Below, piece after piece: positions 7,648-15,727 of a stretch of DNA of 43,597 bases. Location of the stretch: positions 1 to 43,597 of the forward strand of contig NZ_CAMLIX010000012.1 of the NCBI RefSeq assembly GCF_946479975.1, given 5' to 3'. Origin of the DNA: an uncultured Flavobacterium sp. GTDB taxonomy: Bacteria; Bacteroidota; Bacteroidia; Flavobacteriales; Flavobacteriaceae. Position 1 is the stretch's first letter. Every line of letters starts with the position of its first letter. The notes below the pieces were generated by a model. It saw only the letters and a list, made by a program, of their open reading frames with translations. It had not been told where the DNA came from and ran no database searches. The translations under genes were made by a program, and so were the position numbers.

Positions 7648-9078
7648 ATGAAAGAAGTAAAAATTCCTCAGACTTTAGTAACGCTGGTAATTGGAATTGC
7701 GATTTGGTTTATTCCTGCGCCAAATGGTGTTAAAATAGAAGCGTGGCATTTGTTTGCCATTTTTGTAGCTACAATTTTAGGAATTATTCTAAAAGCGGCG
7801 CCAATGGGAACAATGTGTATGATCGCTATTGCGTTAACCGCAATGTCGCAAGTGTTGGCTCCAGGCGATGCTGGAAAATCAATAACCTTAGCTTTAAAGG
7901 GATTTGGAGATAAAGTAATCTGGCTGATCGGAATTTCATTTTTTATTGCCCGTGGCTTTATAAAAACAGGTTTAGGAAACAGAATTGCTTTTTTGTTCAT
8001 TAAAATATTCGGAAAAAGTTCGTTAGGATTGGCTTATGGTTTAGGATTGGCCGATTTGGTTTTAGCGCCAGCTGTGCCAAGTAATACGGCAAGAGGAGGA
8101 GGAATCATTTATCCGATTATGAAATCAATGTCGATGAGTTTTGGCTCAATGCCAGATCAGCCCGAAACGCACAGAAGATTGGGAGCATATTTGACTTTAA
8201 ACAGTTATAATATGAATTTAATTGCGTCTTCGATGTTTTTAACAGGAACAGCCAGTAATCCGATGTGTCAAAAGTTTGCCCTTAATTTGGGAATTAAAAT
8301 TACTTGGATGTCATGGGCCGCGGCGGCGATTGTTCCGGGATTATGTGCGTTTTTTGTAATTCCGTTTGTGTTGTACAAAATTTATCCGCCAGAATTAAAG
8401 AAAACAGGCGATGCTCCGCAGATTGCGAGTCAAAAATTAAAAGAAATGGGCGCAATATCCAGAAACGAATGGATGATGCTGCTGACGTTTTTCATCCTGC
8501 TTTTTCTTTGGATGACGGGAGATTTATTTTCTATTGATGCAACCACAACAGCTTTTATAGGTTTAGTAATTTTGCTTCTAACTTCTGTTTTAACTTGGGA
8601 TGATGTTAAAGCCGAGAAAGGAGCTTGGGACACGATTGTGTGGTTTTCTGTTCTAGTAATGATGGCAAGTTCGCTAAACGAATTAGGTTTCATTGCTTGG
8701 TTTAGTGATTTGGTAAAAACACAAATTGGCGGATTAAGCTGGCAAATGGCTTTTCCGATAATTGTTTTGGTTTATTTCTTTAGTCATTATCTTTTTGCAA
8801 GTGCAACTGCACACGTAGCAGCTATGTATGCGGCGCTGCTTGGAGTTGGAGTTTCGCTTGGAATTCCAGGTTTGTTATTAGCTTTTATGCTCGGATTTAT
8901 AGGTTCGATCTACGGAACTTTAACGCATTATGGTCACGGTCCGGCACCCGTGTTTTTTGGGAGCGGTTACGTTGACTTAAAGAGCTGGTGGATCAAAGGG
9001 CTTATAACCGGTTTGATTATGCTCTTTATTTATATGGCAATTGGAGGTTTATGGCTCCAAATTATAGGCGATTTTTAG
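7648..9078 (+). CDS. DASS-family Na+/anion symporter (copy 2, intact)
   Basis: A 476-residue inner-membrane protein with about a dozen hydrophobic segments, of the divalent anion:Na+ symporter family that moves di- and tricarboxylates (such as malate, 2-oxoglutarate or tartrate) or sulfate with Na+. Family hallmarks are SNTARGGG at about residues 145-152 and TGTASNPM at about 199-206, with a second SxTAH site near residue 390; these are the sodium- and substrate-binding loops in the family. The SNTARxGGIIxPI pattern is closest to the dicarboxylate/2-oxoglutarate translocator group. It follows a porin gene by 19 nt. Its stop overlaps the stop region of the convergent gene at 9075, with no terminator between them. 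Confidence 0.9.
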   Translation: MKEVKIPQTLVTLVIGIAIWFIPAPNGVKIEAWHLFAIFVATILGIILKAAPMGTMCMIAIALTAMSQVLAPGDAGKSITLALKGFGDKVIWLIGISFFIARGFIKTGLGNRIAFLFIKIFGKSSLGLAYGLGLADLVLAPAVPSNTARGGGIIYPIMKSMSMSFGSMPDQPETHRRLGAYLTLNSYNMNLIASSMFLTGTASNPMCQKFALNLGIKITWMSWAAAAIVPGLCAFFVIPFVLYKIYPPELKKTGDAPQIASQKLKEMGAISRNEWMMLLTFFILLFLWMTGDLFSIDATTTAFIGLVILLLTSVLTWDDVKAEKGAWDTIVWFSVLVMMASSLNELGFIAWFSDLVKTQIGGLSWQMAFPIIVLVYFFSHYLFASATAHVAAMYAALLGVGVSLGIPGLLLAFMLGFIGSIYGTLTHYGHGPAPVFFGSGYVDLKSWWIKGLITGLIMLFIYMAIGGLWLQIIGDF

Positions 9079-9377
9079 ATTCTAATTCCTGGAGGAAGTA
9101 ATTCTTTGTATCTAGGATTTTTTTTGAAAAAGGAAACAATCTTTGGGTGAATGGGAACAACTCTGTAATTTTTCTCAGAACTTAATTCCAAAACATTTTT
9201 AAGAAGCGTGTTAATTGTATCTTCATTTTCGTATGCCTCAGGTTTGTTGATTTTGGTTAAGAAGATCTTCTTTTCTTGAAATGAATATTCAACTGCCAGC
9301 ATTCCCTCGGGTACGACAGTTTCAAATTGGCGTGCAAAAGTGTTGTCTTTGATTTCCATAGTTACAGAAGTTTCCAT
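9075..9377 (-). CDS. Small GNAT-like N-acetyltransferase (COG2388/YjdJ type)
   Basis: A 100-residue protein. The pattern FARQFETVVPEGMLAVEYSF followed by the end block VVPIHPKIVSFFKKNPRYKE resembles the short GNAT-like family whose members carry P-x-C-x-F-V-x-x-Y-I-x-x-H-P-x-Y near the C-terminus. Here the usual Cys of that motif is His and the later His is Asn. The function of these mini-GNATs is mostly unknown. The ATG at 9377 is used; an internal ATG at 9359 is also possible. The stop overlaps the convergent symporter gene by 4 bases. Confidence 0.7.
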   Translation of the reverse strand: METSVTMEIKDNTFARQFETVVPEGMLAVEYSFQEKKIFLTKINKPEAYENEDTINTLLKNVLELSSEKNYRVVPIHPKIVSFFKKNPRYKELLPPGIRI

Positions 9378-9480
9378 AGTAATTTTCTTTTTAGGTTATG
9401 GTAAATAGTGAATTTGGGACTCGAAATAATCCTGAAAGAAAATTCTTTATAAGTTTTTATGACAAGAAAACTTCGAAATA

Positions 9481-9488
9481 CAAAGGTA
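9481..9488 (-). promoter_or_regulatory. Candidate -7 element for the small GNAT-like gene
   Basis: On the minus strand this reads TACCTTTG (TAnnTTTG), about 104 nt before the ATG at 9377. It lies in the 292-base divergent spacer 9378-9669, which otherwise shows only AT-rich sequence. Confidence 0.45.
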
Positions 9489-9669
9489 ATCATTTGATTT
9501 TCAATATTAAATTATTTTTTAAAGATGTCTTCTTTAAGCTGTTCTATCTGTTTTGATTTTTTTTGATTTGATGTAATATTTAGGTCTGAAATTTGATTAT
9601 CATGATGTTAAAAAAAAGTAACTTTATTTTTTTTAAATAATATCGCAGTGGTAATTTCATTTGAATGTT

Positions 9670-10329
9670 ATGAGTAAAATTCCAGTTTATTTTATGCCGG
9701 GTTTGGCAGCAAGTTCATCTATTTTTGAAAGAATAAAATTGGATGAAACTATTTTTGAAACACATTTTTTAGAATGGGAAATTCCAAGCGCAAAAGAATC
9801 TTTATCTGATTATGCATTTCGCATTAGCGAAAAAATAAAAGATGAGAACCCAATTTTGATTGGCGTTTCGTTTGGAGGAATTCTGGTGCAGGAAATTTCT
9901 GAACATATAAAAGCACGAAAAATCATTATTATATCGAGCGTTAGAAGTAATTTGGAGTTTCCACGAAGAATGAAAATAGGAAAGAAGACAAAAGCCTATA
10001 AACTGATTCCGATGCAATTGATTTTGAATGTGGAGAAACTGGCTAAATTTTCTTTCGGAGAAAAAGTAAATAAACGTATTCAATTATACGAGAAATTTTT
10101 AGCTGTTCGTGATTTAGGCTATCTGCAATGGGCGGTAGAAAGTGTAATTCGATGGGACAGAAACCAAATCGACGAAAATGTGATTCATATTCACGGAGAT
10201 CAGGACGAGGTTTTCCCAATAAAATATATTGACAAGTGTATCATCGTAAAAGGAGGATCTCATATCATGATTCTGAATAAATATAAATGGCTGAATGAGA
10301 ATTTGCCTTCGATTATACTGGAATCTTAA
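9670..10329 (+). CDS. Alpha/beta-fold hydrolase
   Basis: A 219-residue cytosolic protein. It opens with a strand and oxyanion region (PVYFMPGLAASSSIFERI), then the nucleophile elbow GVSFGG (G-x-S-x-G, about residue 80), an acidic residue in HIHGDQDEVFP and the final His in GGSHIMI: a complete catalytic triad. The substrate cannot be predicted. The ATG at 9670 is chosen over the TTG at 9661 because the family start aligns with MSKIPVYFMPG. No partner gene is evident. Confidence 0.82.
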   Translation: MSKIPVYFMPGLAASSSIFERIKLDETIFETHFLEWEIPSAKESLSDYAFRISEKIKDENPILIGVSFGGILVQEISEHIKARKIIIISSVRSNLEFPRRMKIGKKTKAYKLIPMQLILNVEKLAKFSFGEKVNKRIQLYEKFLAVRDLGYLQWAVESVIRWDRNQIDENVIHIHGDQDEVFPIKYIDKCIIVKGGSHIMILNKYKWLNENLPSIILES

Positions 10330-10380
10330 AATTCAATATTTTAAATTCCAAATTCCAAACTTCAAGTTTCAAGCCCCGCT

Positions 10381-10409
10381 CTTTGTCAAAGTTTCAAACT
10401 TTGACAAAG
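10381..10409. repeat. 29-base perfect palindrome
   Basis: CTTTGTCAAAGTTT (10381-10394) and its exact complement (10396-10409) flank a single C. There is no long T run, so it is only a weak terminator candidate for the hydrolase gene. A TTCCAAATTCCAAA repeat lies just upstream near 10346-10360. Confidence 0.8.
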
Positions 10410-10440
10410 ATTTTCGCATAGTTGTCACAAAGTTTTGTCT

Positions 10441-10460
10441 TCCTGAGCGAAGTCGAAGGA
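10441..10460 (+). repeat. Dispersed repeat, CCTGAGCGAAGTCGAAGG family, copy 1
   Basis: The 20-mer TCCTGAGCGAAGTCGAAGGA is identical to 11025-11044 and, inverted, to 11085-11104. Confidence 0.9.
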
Positions 10461-10498
10461 TACGCGCAAAAGTTCCGTAAAGAAATTCAATAAAAATT

Positions 10499-10999
10499 AT
10501 GAGAATCTACATATTAGTTTTCGTTTTAATTTTAGTCGGATGTAAATCTCCAAAGAAAGATTATGATTTTACTTTTTTTAAATGGAATATTCACGAATCA
10601 TATTATTTAAAATTCAATTCATCTGATACACTTTACTACGTAAGTAATTACGGAATTAAAGAAGAAACGTCGTTTGCGGTTTTAAATAAAGATCAAAAAG
10701 AAAGAATACAAGCCATATTGGATACTATTGTTTTTCCAAATAAAGAAACTTTTGAAAATATAATATTTGATGATGGAGAAACTAATGCGTTTGTATTAAA
10801 GAATGGTAAGGAATCTAAAAAACTCAAAATTTATGGGATTTCTGGTCCTAAACAGTTTTGGCATTTTGGAGAAACATTAGATAAGATTAAGCTCAATCTT
10901 CAGTTTTTTAAAACAAATAAAAAAATAGATTTAAGAGAAATTAATAAAATGGTAATTTCAGAAGTGAAATTTGTGCCTCGTAAAGATTCTCTAAAATAA
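10499..10999 (+). CDS. Hypothetical lipoprotein
   Basis: A 166-residue protein with a short signal (MRIYILVFVLILVGC) and lipobox LVGC, so it should be lipidated at Cys15. The mature part is strand-rich and polar (FFKWNIHESYYLKF, SDTLYYVSNYG) with no family that I recognise. It is flanked on both sides by copies of the CCTGAGCGAAGTCGAAGG repeat, about 40 nt before the start and 25 nt after the stop. No operon partner is seen. Calling it a lipoprotein is secure; a function is not offered. Confidence 0.75.
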   Translation: MRIYILVFVLILVGCKSPKKDYDFTFFKWNIHESYYLKFNSSDTLYYVSNYGIKEETSFAVLNKDQKERIQAILDTIVFPNKETFENIIFDDGETNAFVLKNGKESKKLKIYGISGPKQFWHFGETLDKIKLNLQFFKTNKKIDLREINKMVISEVKFVPRKDSLK

Positions 11000-11024
11000 A
11001 AAAAAAATAACCACAAATTTGTCC

Positions 11025-11104
11025 TCCTGAGCGAAGTCGAAGGATCGCATACTAAATCCATTCAGTGTGTCTGTGCTTTGTGTGTCCTTCGACTTCGCTC
11101 AGGA
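11025..11104. repeat. Inverted pair of the CCTGAGCGAAGTCGAAGG repeat
   Basis: Two exact 20-base inverted copies (11025-11044 and 11085-11104) enclose 40 bases with no open frame. The unit lies in the 202-base spacer 11000-11201 and would form a stem-loop. Confidence 0.9.
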
Positions 11105-11144
11105 AGACATAAAATGATAATATAAAATCAGAAAACTAAAAATA

Positions 11145-11178
11145 AAAAATCCCAAACTCTTTTAGAATTTGGGATTTT
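11145..11178 (-). terminator. Terminator for the TPR protein gene
   Basis: On the minus strand AAAATCCCAAA and TTTGGGATTTT form a stem followed by a T-rich tail, 24 nt after the stop at 11202. Confidence 0.8.
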
Positions 11179-11201
11179 AAAAATTGAAAATTAAAAATCA
11201 T

Positions 11202-11717
11202 TTAGATTTTCTTCATTTGTTCTTTCATCATAGTGATTTGCTCTTTCAGCATTCCTTGTTTGTCTAATTTTTTAGCTTCGTTTAATAAATTAGTCGCTTC
11301 AAGTTTTCTTCTGCGTGACATTGCAACTCCGGCAAGGTTTAATTTAGCTACAGCCAAATCCATATCCATTGATAGTCCAAGCTCGATTGCTTTTTTGAAA
11401 TGTTTTTCGGCTTGGTTAATATTGGTTTGAGATAACATGATTCCTTGTAAGTAATTTAAGTATCCTTGTTGTTTTCTAACTAACGCACCTTCTGGATTTT
11501 TAATGTATGATAACCATTTGCTAGCTCCTGCGAAGTCTTGTTTTCTTAATTTTAGGAAAGCTAAAAGGATAAATTCGTTTTTGAAATAAAGAAAAATTGG
11601 AATTGCAGTTAATAAAATAAGAAAGATTCCATTTCCGATATTACTCTCTGTAAATTGCCAAATGCCTGCTACGACTAGAAGTCCGGCCAAAATAAGTTTA
11701 ATATTCTTGTGAAACAT
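11202..11717 (-). CDS. Membrane-anchored tetratricopeptide-repeat protein
   Basis: A 171-residue protein. Two hydrophobic helices (ILAGLLVVAGIW and IFLILLTAIPIFLYF) occupy residues 6-45. The rest is helical with TPR-like pairs: GYLNYLQGIMLSQTNINQAE, then KHFKKAIELG and LAGVAMSRRRKLEATNLLNEA. It is probably an inner-membrane protein with a cytosolic TPR scaffold; partners are unknown. The ATG at 11717 is chosen because it precedes the first helix and lies 23 nt downstream of a TATCTTTG promoter element, whereas the longer open frame starts inside the upstream divergent promoter region. It is divergent from rpmH. Confidence 0.75.
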   Translation of the reverse strand: MFHKNIKLILAGLLVVAGIWQFTESNIGNGIFLILLTAIPIFLYFKNEFILLAFLKLRKQDFAGASKWLSYIKNPEGALVRKQQGYLNYLQGIMLSQTNINQAEKHFKKAIELGLSMDMDLAVAKLNLAGVAMSRRRKLEATNLLNEAKKLDKQGMLKEQITMMKEQMKKI

Positions 11718-11739
11718 AATTGTTGTAAATTTGTGATTG

Positions 11740-11747
11740 CAAAGATA
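11740..11747 (-). promoter_or_regulatory. -7 promoter element for the TPR protein gene
   Basis: The minus strand reads TATCTTTG (TAnnTTTG), 23 nt before the ATG at 11717. Confidence 0.6.
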
Positions 11748-11781
11748 GTAAAAGGAATTAAAAATATTTTTATAAAAGTAC

Positions 11782-11811
11782 TTGCGAGAAAAAAAAGTCT
11801 TTGTATATTTG
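11782..11811 (+). promoter_or_regulatory. Promoter of rpmH
   Basis: TTG at 11782-11784, a 19-nt spacer, then TATATTTG at 11804-11811: a full Bacteroidota promoter about 74 nt before the rpmH start. Confidence 0.75.
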
Positions 11812-11884
11812 CACTCGGTTTTTGAATACGATATCAAAACCAAATTAAGAGTTAATTAGATACCATTTTTAAAGATACAAAGCA

Positions 11885-12046
11885 ATGAGCAAAAGAACAT
11901 TTCAACCATCGAAAAGAAAAAGAAGAAATAAGCACGGATTTATGGACAGAATGGCTTCTGCGAATGGAAGAAAAGTTCTAGCGCGTAGAAGAGCAAAAGG
12001 AAGACATAAATTGACTGTTTCTAGCGAACCTAGACACAAAAAATAA
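11885..12046 (+). CDS. rpmH: 50S ribosomal protein L34
   Basis: A 53-residue, strongly basic protein beginning [19 protein letters not shown] and containing the L34 signature [16 protein letters not shown]. It is a structural protein of the large ribosomal subunit. It has its own consensus promoter and a terminator 20 nt after the stop, so it is monocistronic here. The usual rnpA/dnaA neighbours of rpmH are absent; carB follows instead. Confidence 0.97.
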
Positions 12047-12065
12047 TGTTTGTATAAACATACAT

Positions 12066-12098
12066 AAGGCGATTACTTTTTTAGTATCGCCTTTTTTT
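12066..12098 (+). terminator. Terminator after rpmH
   Basis: AGGCGAT-AC and GT-ATCGCCT pair around a T-rich loop with one unpaired base, followed by a T run. Confidence 0.85.
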
Positions 12099-12192
12099 AT
12101 ACCTTGTCGGTAAAAATTTTCTCAACTTTCTAGTTTTTAGCACACTAGAACCGTTTTTTAAAATACTTTTATAACTACACAATACATACAAA

Positions 12193-15048
12193 ATGCCTAA
12201 AGACACATCAATAAAATCCGTTTTAATTATAGGTTCAGGACCTATTGTTATTGGTCAAGCTTGCGAATTCGATTATGCGGGATCTCAATCTGCTCGTTCG
12301 ATTCGTGAAGAAGGAATTGAGGTTATCTTGATTAACTCCAATCCAGCGACTATTATGACCGACCCATCTATGGCCGATCATATTTATTTGAAACCTTTAA
12401 CGACAAAATCGATTATTGAAATTCTTAAGGAACATCCACAAATTGATGCTGTTTTGCCTACAATGGGAGGGCAAACGGCTTTGAACTTGTGTCTGGAAGC
12501 AGATGAAAAAGGAATTTGGCAGGATTTCGGAGTAAGATTAATCGGTGTTGACGTTAATGCAATTAATATTACTGAGGACAGAGAGCAGTTTAAACAGCTT
12601 TTACAAAAAATAAATGTACCAACTGCACCTGCAAAAACGGCTACTTCTTACTTAGAAGGAAAAGAAATTGCTCAGGAATTTGGTTTTCCGCTTGTAATTC
12701 GTCCTTCGTTTACACTTGGAGGAACTGGAGCAGCGGTGGTTTACAAAAAAGAAGATTTTGATGAGCTTTTAACTCGCGGACTTGAAGCTTCTCCCATTCA
12801 TGAGGTTTTAATTGACAAAGCTTTGATGGGATGGAAAGAATACGAATTAGAGCTTTTAAGAGATAAAAATGACAACGTTGTAATTATCTGTTCGATCGAA
12901 AATATGGACCCAATGGGAATCCACACTGGTGATTCGATTACAGTAGCACCAGCGATGACTTTGTCTGACACGACTTTCCAAAAATTACGTGACTACGCTA
13001 TCTTAATGATGAGAAGTATCGGAAATTTTGCTGGAGGATGTAACGTACAATTCGCAGTTTCGCCAGACGAAAAAGAAGATATCGTAGCGATTGAAATCAA
13101 TCCTCGTGTATCTCGTTCTTCTGCTTTAGCATCAAAAGCAACTGGATATCCAATTGCTAAAATTGCTTCTAAACTAGCGTTAGGATACAATTTAGATGAA
13201 TTACAAAATCAAATTACAAAATCTACTTCGGCTCTTTTTGAACCAACTTTAGATTACGTAATCGTAAAAATACCACGTTGGAACTTCGATAAATTTGAAG
13301 GTTCAGACAGAACTTTAGGTCTTCAGATGAAATCTGTAGGTGAGGTTATGGGAATCGGACGTTCTTTTCAAGAGGCACTTCATAAAGCAACTCAATCTTT
13401 GGAAATTAAAAGAAATGGTTTAGGAGCTGACGGAAAAGGATATAAAGATTACGAATTAATTATCGATAAACTGACTTATGCAAGCTGGGATCGTGTTTTC
13501 GTAATTTACGATGCAATCGCAATGGGAATTCCGTTGAGCACGATTCATGAAATTACAAGAATCGATATGTGGTTCTTAAAACAATACGAAGAACTTTATA
13601 CTTTAGAAAAAGAAATCTCAAACTACAAAGTTTCTAATCTTCCTAAAGAATTATTGCTTGAAGCGAAACAAAAAGGTTTTGCTGACAGACAATTGGCGCA
13701 CATGATGAATTGCTTAGAAAGTGAAGTTCACACTTTACGTATGGAGCAGAATATCAACCGTGTGTTCAAATTAGTTGATACTTGTGCGGCTGAATTTAAA
13801 GCGCAGACTCCTTATTACTACTCGACTTTTGAGGCTGAAATTGAAAAAGCAAACGGAGAACGTTTTGTAGATAACGAAAGTATCGTAACAGACAAAAAGA
13901 AAGTAATTGTTTTAGGTTCTGGACCAAACAGAATTGGGCAGGGAATCGAGTTTGATTACTCTTGTGTACACGGAGTTTTAGCAGCTAAAGAATGTGGTTA
14001 CGAAACAATCATGATCAACTGTAATCCTGAAACGGTTTCTACAGATTTTGATACAGCTGATAAATTATACTTTGAACCAGTTTTCTGGGAGCATATTTAC
14101 GATATCATCCAACACGAAAAACCAGAAGGTGTAATCGTACAATTAGGCGGGCAAACTGCTTTGAAATTGGCTGACAAACTTTCTAAATACGGAGTAAAAA
14201 TCATCGGAACTAGTTTTGATGCATTGGATTTAGCAGAAGACAGAGGACGTTTCTCTGACTTGTTGACTGAATTACATATTCCTTTCCCAAGATTCGGAAT
14301 CGCTGAAACGGCTGACGAAGCTTCAAAATTAGCTGATACTTTAGATTTTCCACTTTTAATTCGTCCTTCTTATGTATTAGGAGGTCAGGGAATGAAAATT
14401 GTAATCAATAAAAAAGAACTAGAAGAGCACGTTATCGATTTGTTGAAAACGATTCCAGGAAACAAATTATTACTAGATCACTATTTAGCAGGAGCAATCG
14501 AGGCTGAAGCTGATGCAATTTGTGATGCTGATGGAAATGTTTACATCATCGGAATCATGGAGCACATCGAGCCTTGTGGGGTTCACTCTGGAGATAGTAA
14601 CGCGACATTGCCTCCTTTTAACTTAGGAGAATTTGTAATGCAGCAAATTAAAGATCATACGCATAAAATTGCTAGAGCTTTAAAAACAGTTGGATTAATT
14701 AATATTCAGTTTGCGATTAAAGATGATACAGTTTACATTATCGAAGCAAATCCAAGAGCTTCTAGAACGGTTCCGTTTATTGCAAAAGCTTATGGAGAAC
14801 CTTATGTAAACTACGCTACAAAAGTAATGTTAGGTCATAATAAAGTAACTGACTTTGATTTTAACCCACAATTAAAAGGTTATGCGATCAAACAACCGGT
14901 TTTCTCTTTCAGTAAATTCCCGAATGTAAATAAAGCATTAGGACCAGAAATGAAGTCAACAGGAGAAAGCATCTTGTTTATTGATGACTTAAAAGATGAT
15001 CAATTCTACGAATTGTACTCTAGAAGAAAAATGTATTTGAGTAAATAA
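12193..15048 (+). CDS. carB: Carbamoyl-phosphate synthase large subunit (short form)
   Basis: A 951-residue enzyme that makes carbamoyl phosphate from ammonia (delivered by the CarA glutaminase), bicarbonate and 2 ATP for pyrimidine and arginine synthesis. Both ATP-grasp halves are visible: the first starts with SVLIIGSGPIVIGQACEFDY and holds NPRVSRSSALASKATGYPIA; the second starts with VIVLGSGPNRIGQGIEFDYS and holds EANPRASRTVPFIAKAYGEP. The chain ends soon after the second ATP-grasp domain (residue 951, against about 1073 in E. coli). The C-terminal MGS-like allosteric domain (UMP/ornithine site in E. coli) is therefore missing. There is no sign of frameshift at the 3' end, and a good terminator follows. 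carA is not in the window. Confidence 0.96.
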   Translation: MPKDTSIKSVLIIGSGPIVIGQACEFDYAGSQSARSIREEGIEVILINSNPATIMTDPSMADHIYLKPLTTKSIIEILKEHPQIDAVLPTMGGQTALNLCLEADEKGIWQDFGVRLIGVDVNAINITEDREQFKQLLQKINVPTAPAKTATSYLEGKEIAQEFGFPLVIRPSFTLGGTGAAVVYKKEDFDELLTRGLEASPIHEVLIDKALMGWKEYELELLRDKNDNVVIICSIENMDPMGIHTGDSITVAPAMTLSDTTFQKLRDYAILMMRSIGNFAGGCNVQFAVSPDEKEDIVAIEINPRVSRSSALASKATGYPIAKIASKLALGYNLDELQNQITKSTSALFEPTLDYVIVKIPRWNFDKFEGSDRTLGLQMKSVGEVMGIGRSFQEALHKATQSLEIKRNGLGADGKGYKDYELIIDKLTYASWDRVFVIYDAIAMGIPLSTIHEITRIDMWFLKQYEELYTLEKEISNYKVSNLPKELLLEAKQKGFADRQLAHMMNCLESEVHTLRMEQNINRVFKLVDTCAAEFKAQTPYYYSTFEAEIEKANGERFVDNESIVTDKKKVIVLGSGPNRIGQGIEFDYSCVHGVLAAKECGYETIMINCNPETVSTDFDTADKLYFEPVFWEHIYDIIQHEKPEGVIVQLGGQTALKLADKLSKYGVKIIGTSFDALDLAEDRGRFSDLLTELHIPFPRFGIAETADEASKLADTLDFPLLIRPSYVLGGQGMKIVINKKELEEHVIDLLKTIPGNKLLLDHYLAGAIEAEADAICDADGNVYIIGIMEHIEPCGVHSGDSNATLPPFNLGEFVMQQIKDHTHKIARALKTVGLINIQFAIKDDTVYIIEANPRASRTVPFIAKAYGEPYVNYATKVMLGHNKVTDFDFNPQLKGYAIKQPVFSFSKFPNVNKALGPEMKSTGESILFIDDLKDDQFYELYSRRKMYLSK

Positions 15049-15070
15049 TCTCAGATTTTATTATAAAAGG

Positions 15071-15101
15071 AAAGCTCCAATGTAAATTGGAGCTTTTTTT
15101 A
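15071..15101 (+). terminator. Terminator after carB
   Basis: AAAGCTCCAA and TTGGAGCTTT form a 10-base stem with a T run, 22 nt after the stop. Confidence 0.92.
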
Positions 15102-15130
15102 TTTTGGTATTTTTATCTTTTTAAACAATA

Positions 15131-15162
15131 AACAAAAAAGCTCCAGATTTCTCTGAAGCTTT
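15131..15162 (-). terminator. Terminator of the sigma/DUF4252 operon
   Basis: On the minus strand AAGCTTCAGA and TCTGGAGCTT pair (one mismatch) around a four-base loop, followed by six T. Confidence 0.85.
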
Positions 15163-15186
15163 CTTGATTATAAAAAGTAAGAAGTA

Positions 15187-15726
15187 TTATTTTTTAAGTA
15201 ATTGTTCTAAAGGCTTTAATTGTTCCATATCAATTTTTGATTTTTGTAGAACAGACATCAAAGTCATAATATTATTTGGGTTCATATTTTCACCTAAAAC
15301 ACGAACTACTGCAAAACCATTTTCTTTTCTGTTGGCAAAAATGACAAACTCTTTAATATTATCATCGCTGCCCACATAACTTACAGATGCGCCGTCTTTA
15401 CCAGAACCAAATTTCATTAATTCCTGATATTTCGGATCTTTCAATATGGTTTTTACTTTGGATCTCTCTGTCTCAAACTCCGCTTGATTAGTTTTATCGG
15501 CTTTAAAAGCCAGAATATTCATTTTATCAAATGAGTTTAAAGCTTCGCTTTGTTCTGCCGATAATTTTGTTTTATCAACATTCAAAATGTTTGGCGAAAC
15601 ATCCAGTGCAATAAATTCTTTTTTCTCTGAATTTTCTACAAAATACTTTTGCAGTGAAGGTTCAGAATTGCAGCTTCCTAAAGTTAGTAAAGCTGCAAGT
15701 GCTAAGGTGAAAATAGTTGTTTTCAT
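15187..15726 (-). CDS. DUF4252 lipoprotein
   Basis: A 179-residue protein with a signal and lipobox (ALLTLGSCNSEPS), so it is an SPII-processed envelope lipoprotein. The body (ILAFKADKTNQAEFETERSK, KDGASVSYVGSDDNIKEFVI) matches the DUF4252 type, a Bacteroidota family of unknown function usually encoded in small sigma-factor operons. Its start lies 1 nt after the stop of the second DUF4252 gene, so the two are translated from one transcript. Last gene of the operon, before a terminator at 15131. Confidence 0.82.
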   Translation of the reverse strand: MKTTIFTLALAALLTLGSCNSEPSLQKYFVENSEKKEFIALDVSPNILNVDKTKLSAEQSEALNSFDKMNILAFKADKTNQAEFETERSKVKTILKDPKYQELMKFGSGKDGASVSYVGSDDNIKEFVIFANRKENGFAVVRVLGENMNPNNIMTLMSVLQKSKIDMEQLKPLEQLLKK

Positions 15727-15727
15727 T

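Noticed and set aside
7668..8000. Open frame on the minus strand inside the second symporter gene
   Set aside because: It is antisense to a well-supported membrane protein, has no family features, and mirrors its codon bias.
11718..11843. Longer start for the TPR membrane protein
   Set aside because: The extra residues are unlike the family and lie across the divergent promoter elements at 11740-11747 and 11782-11811.
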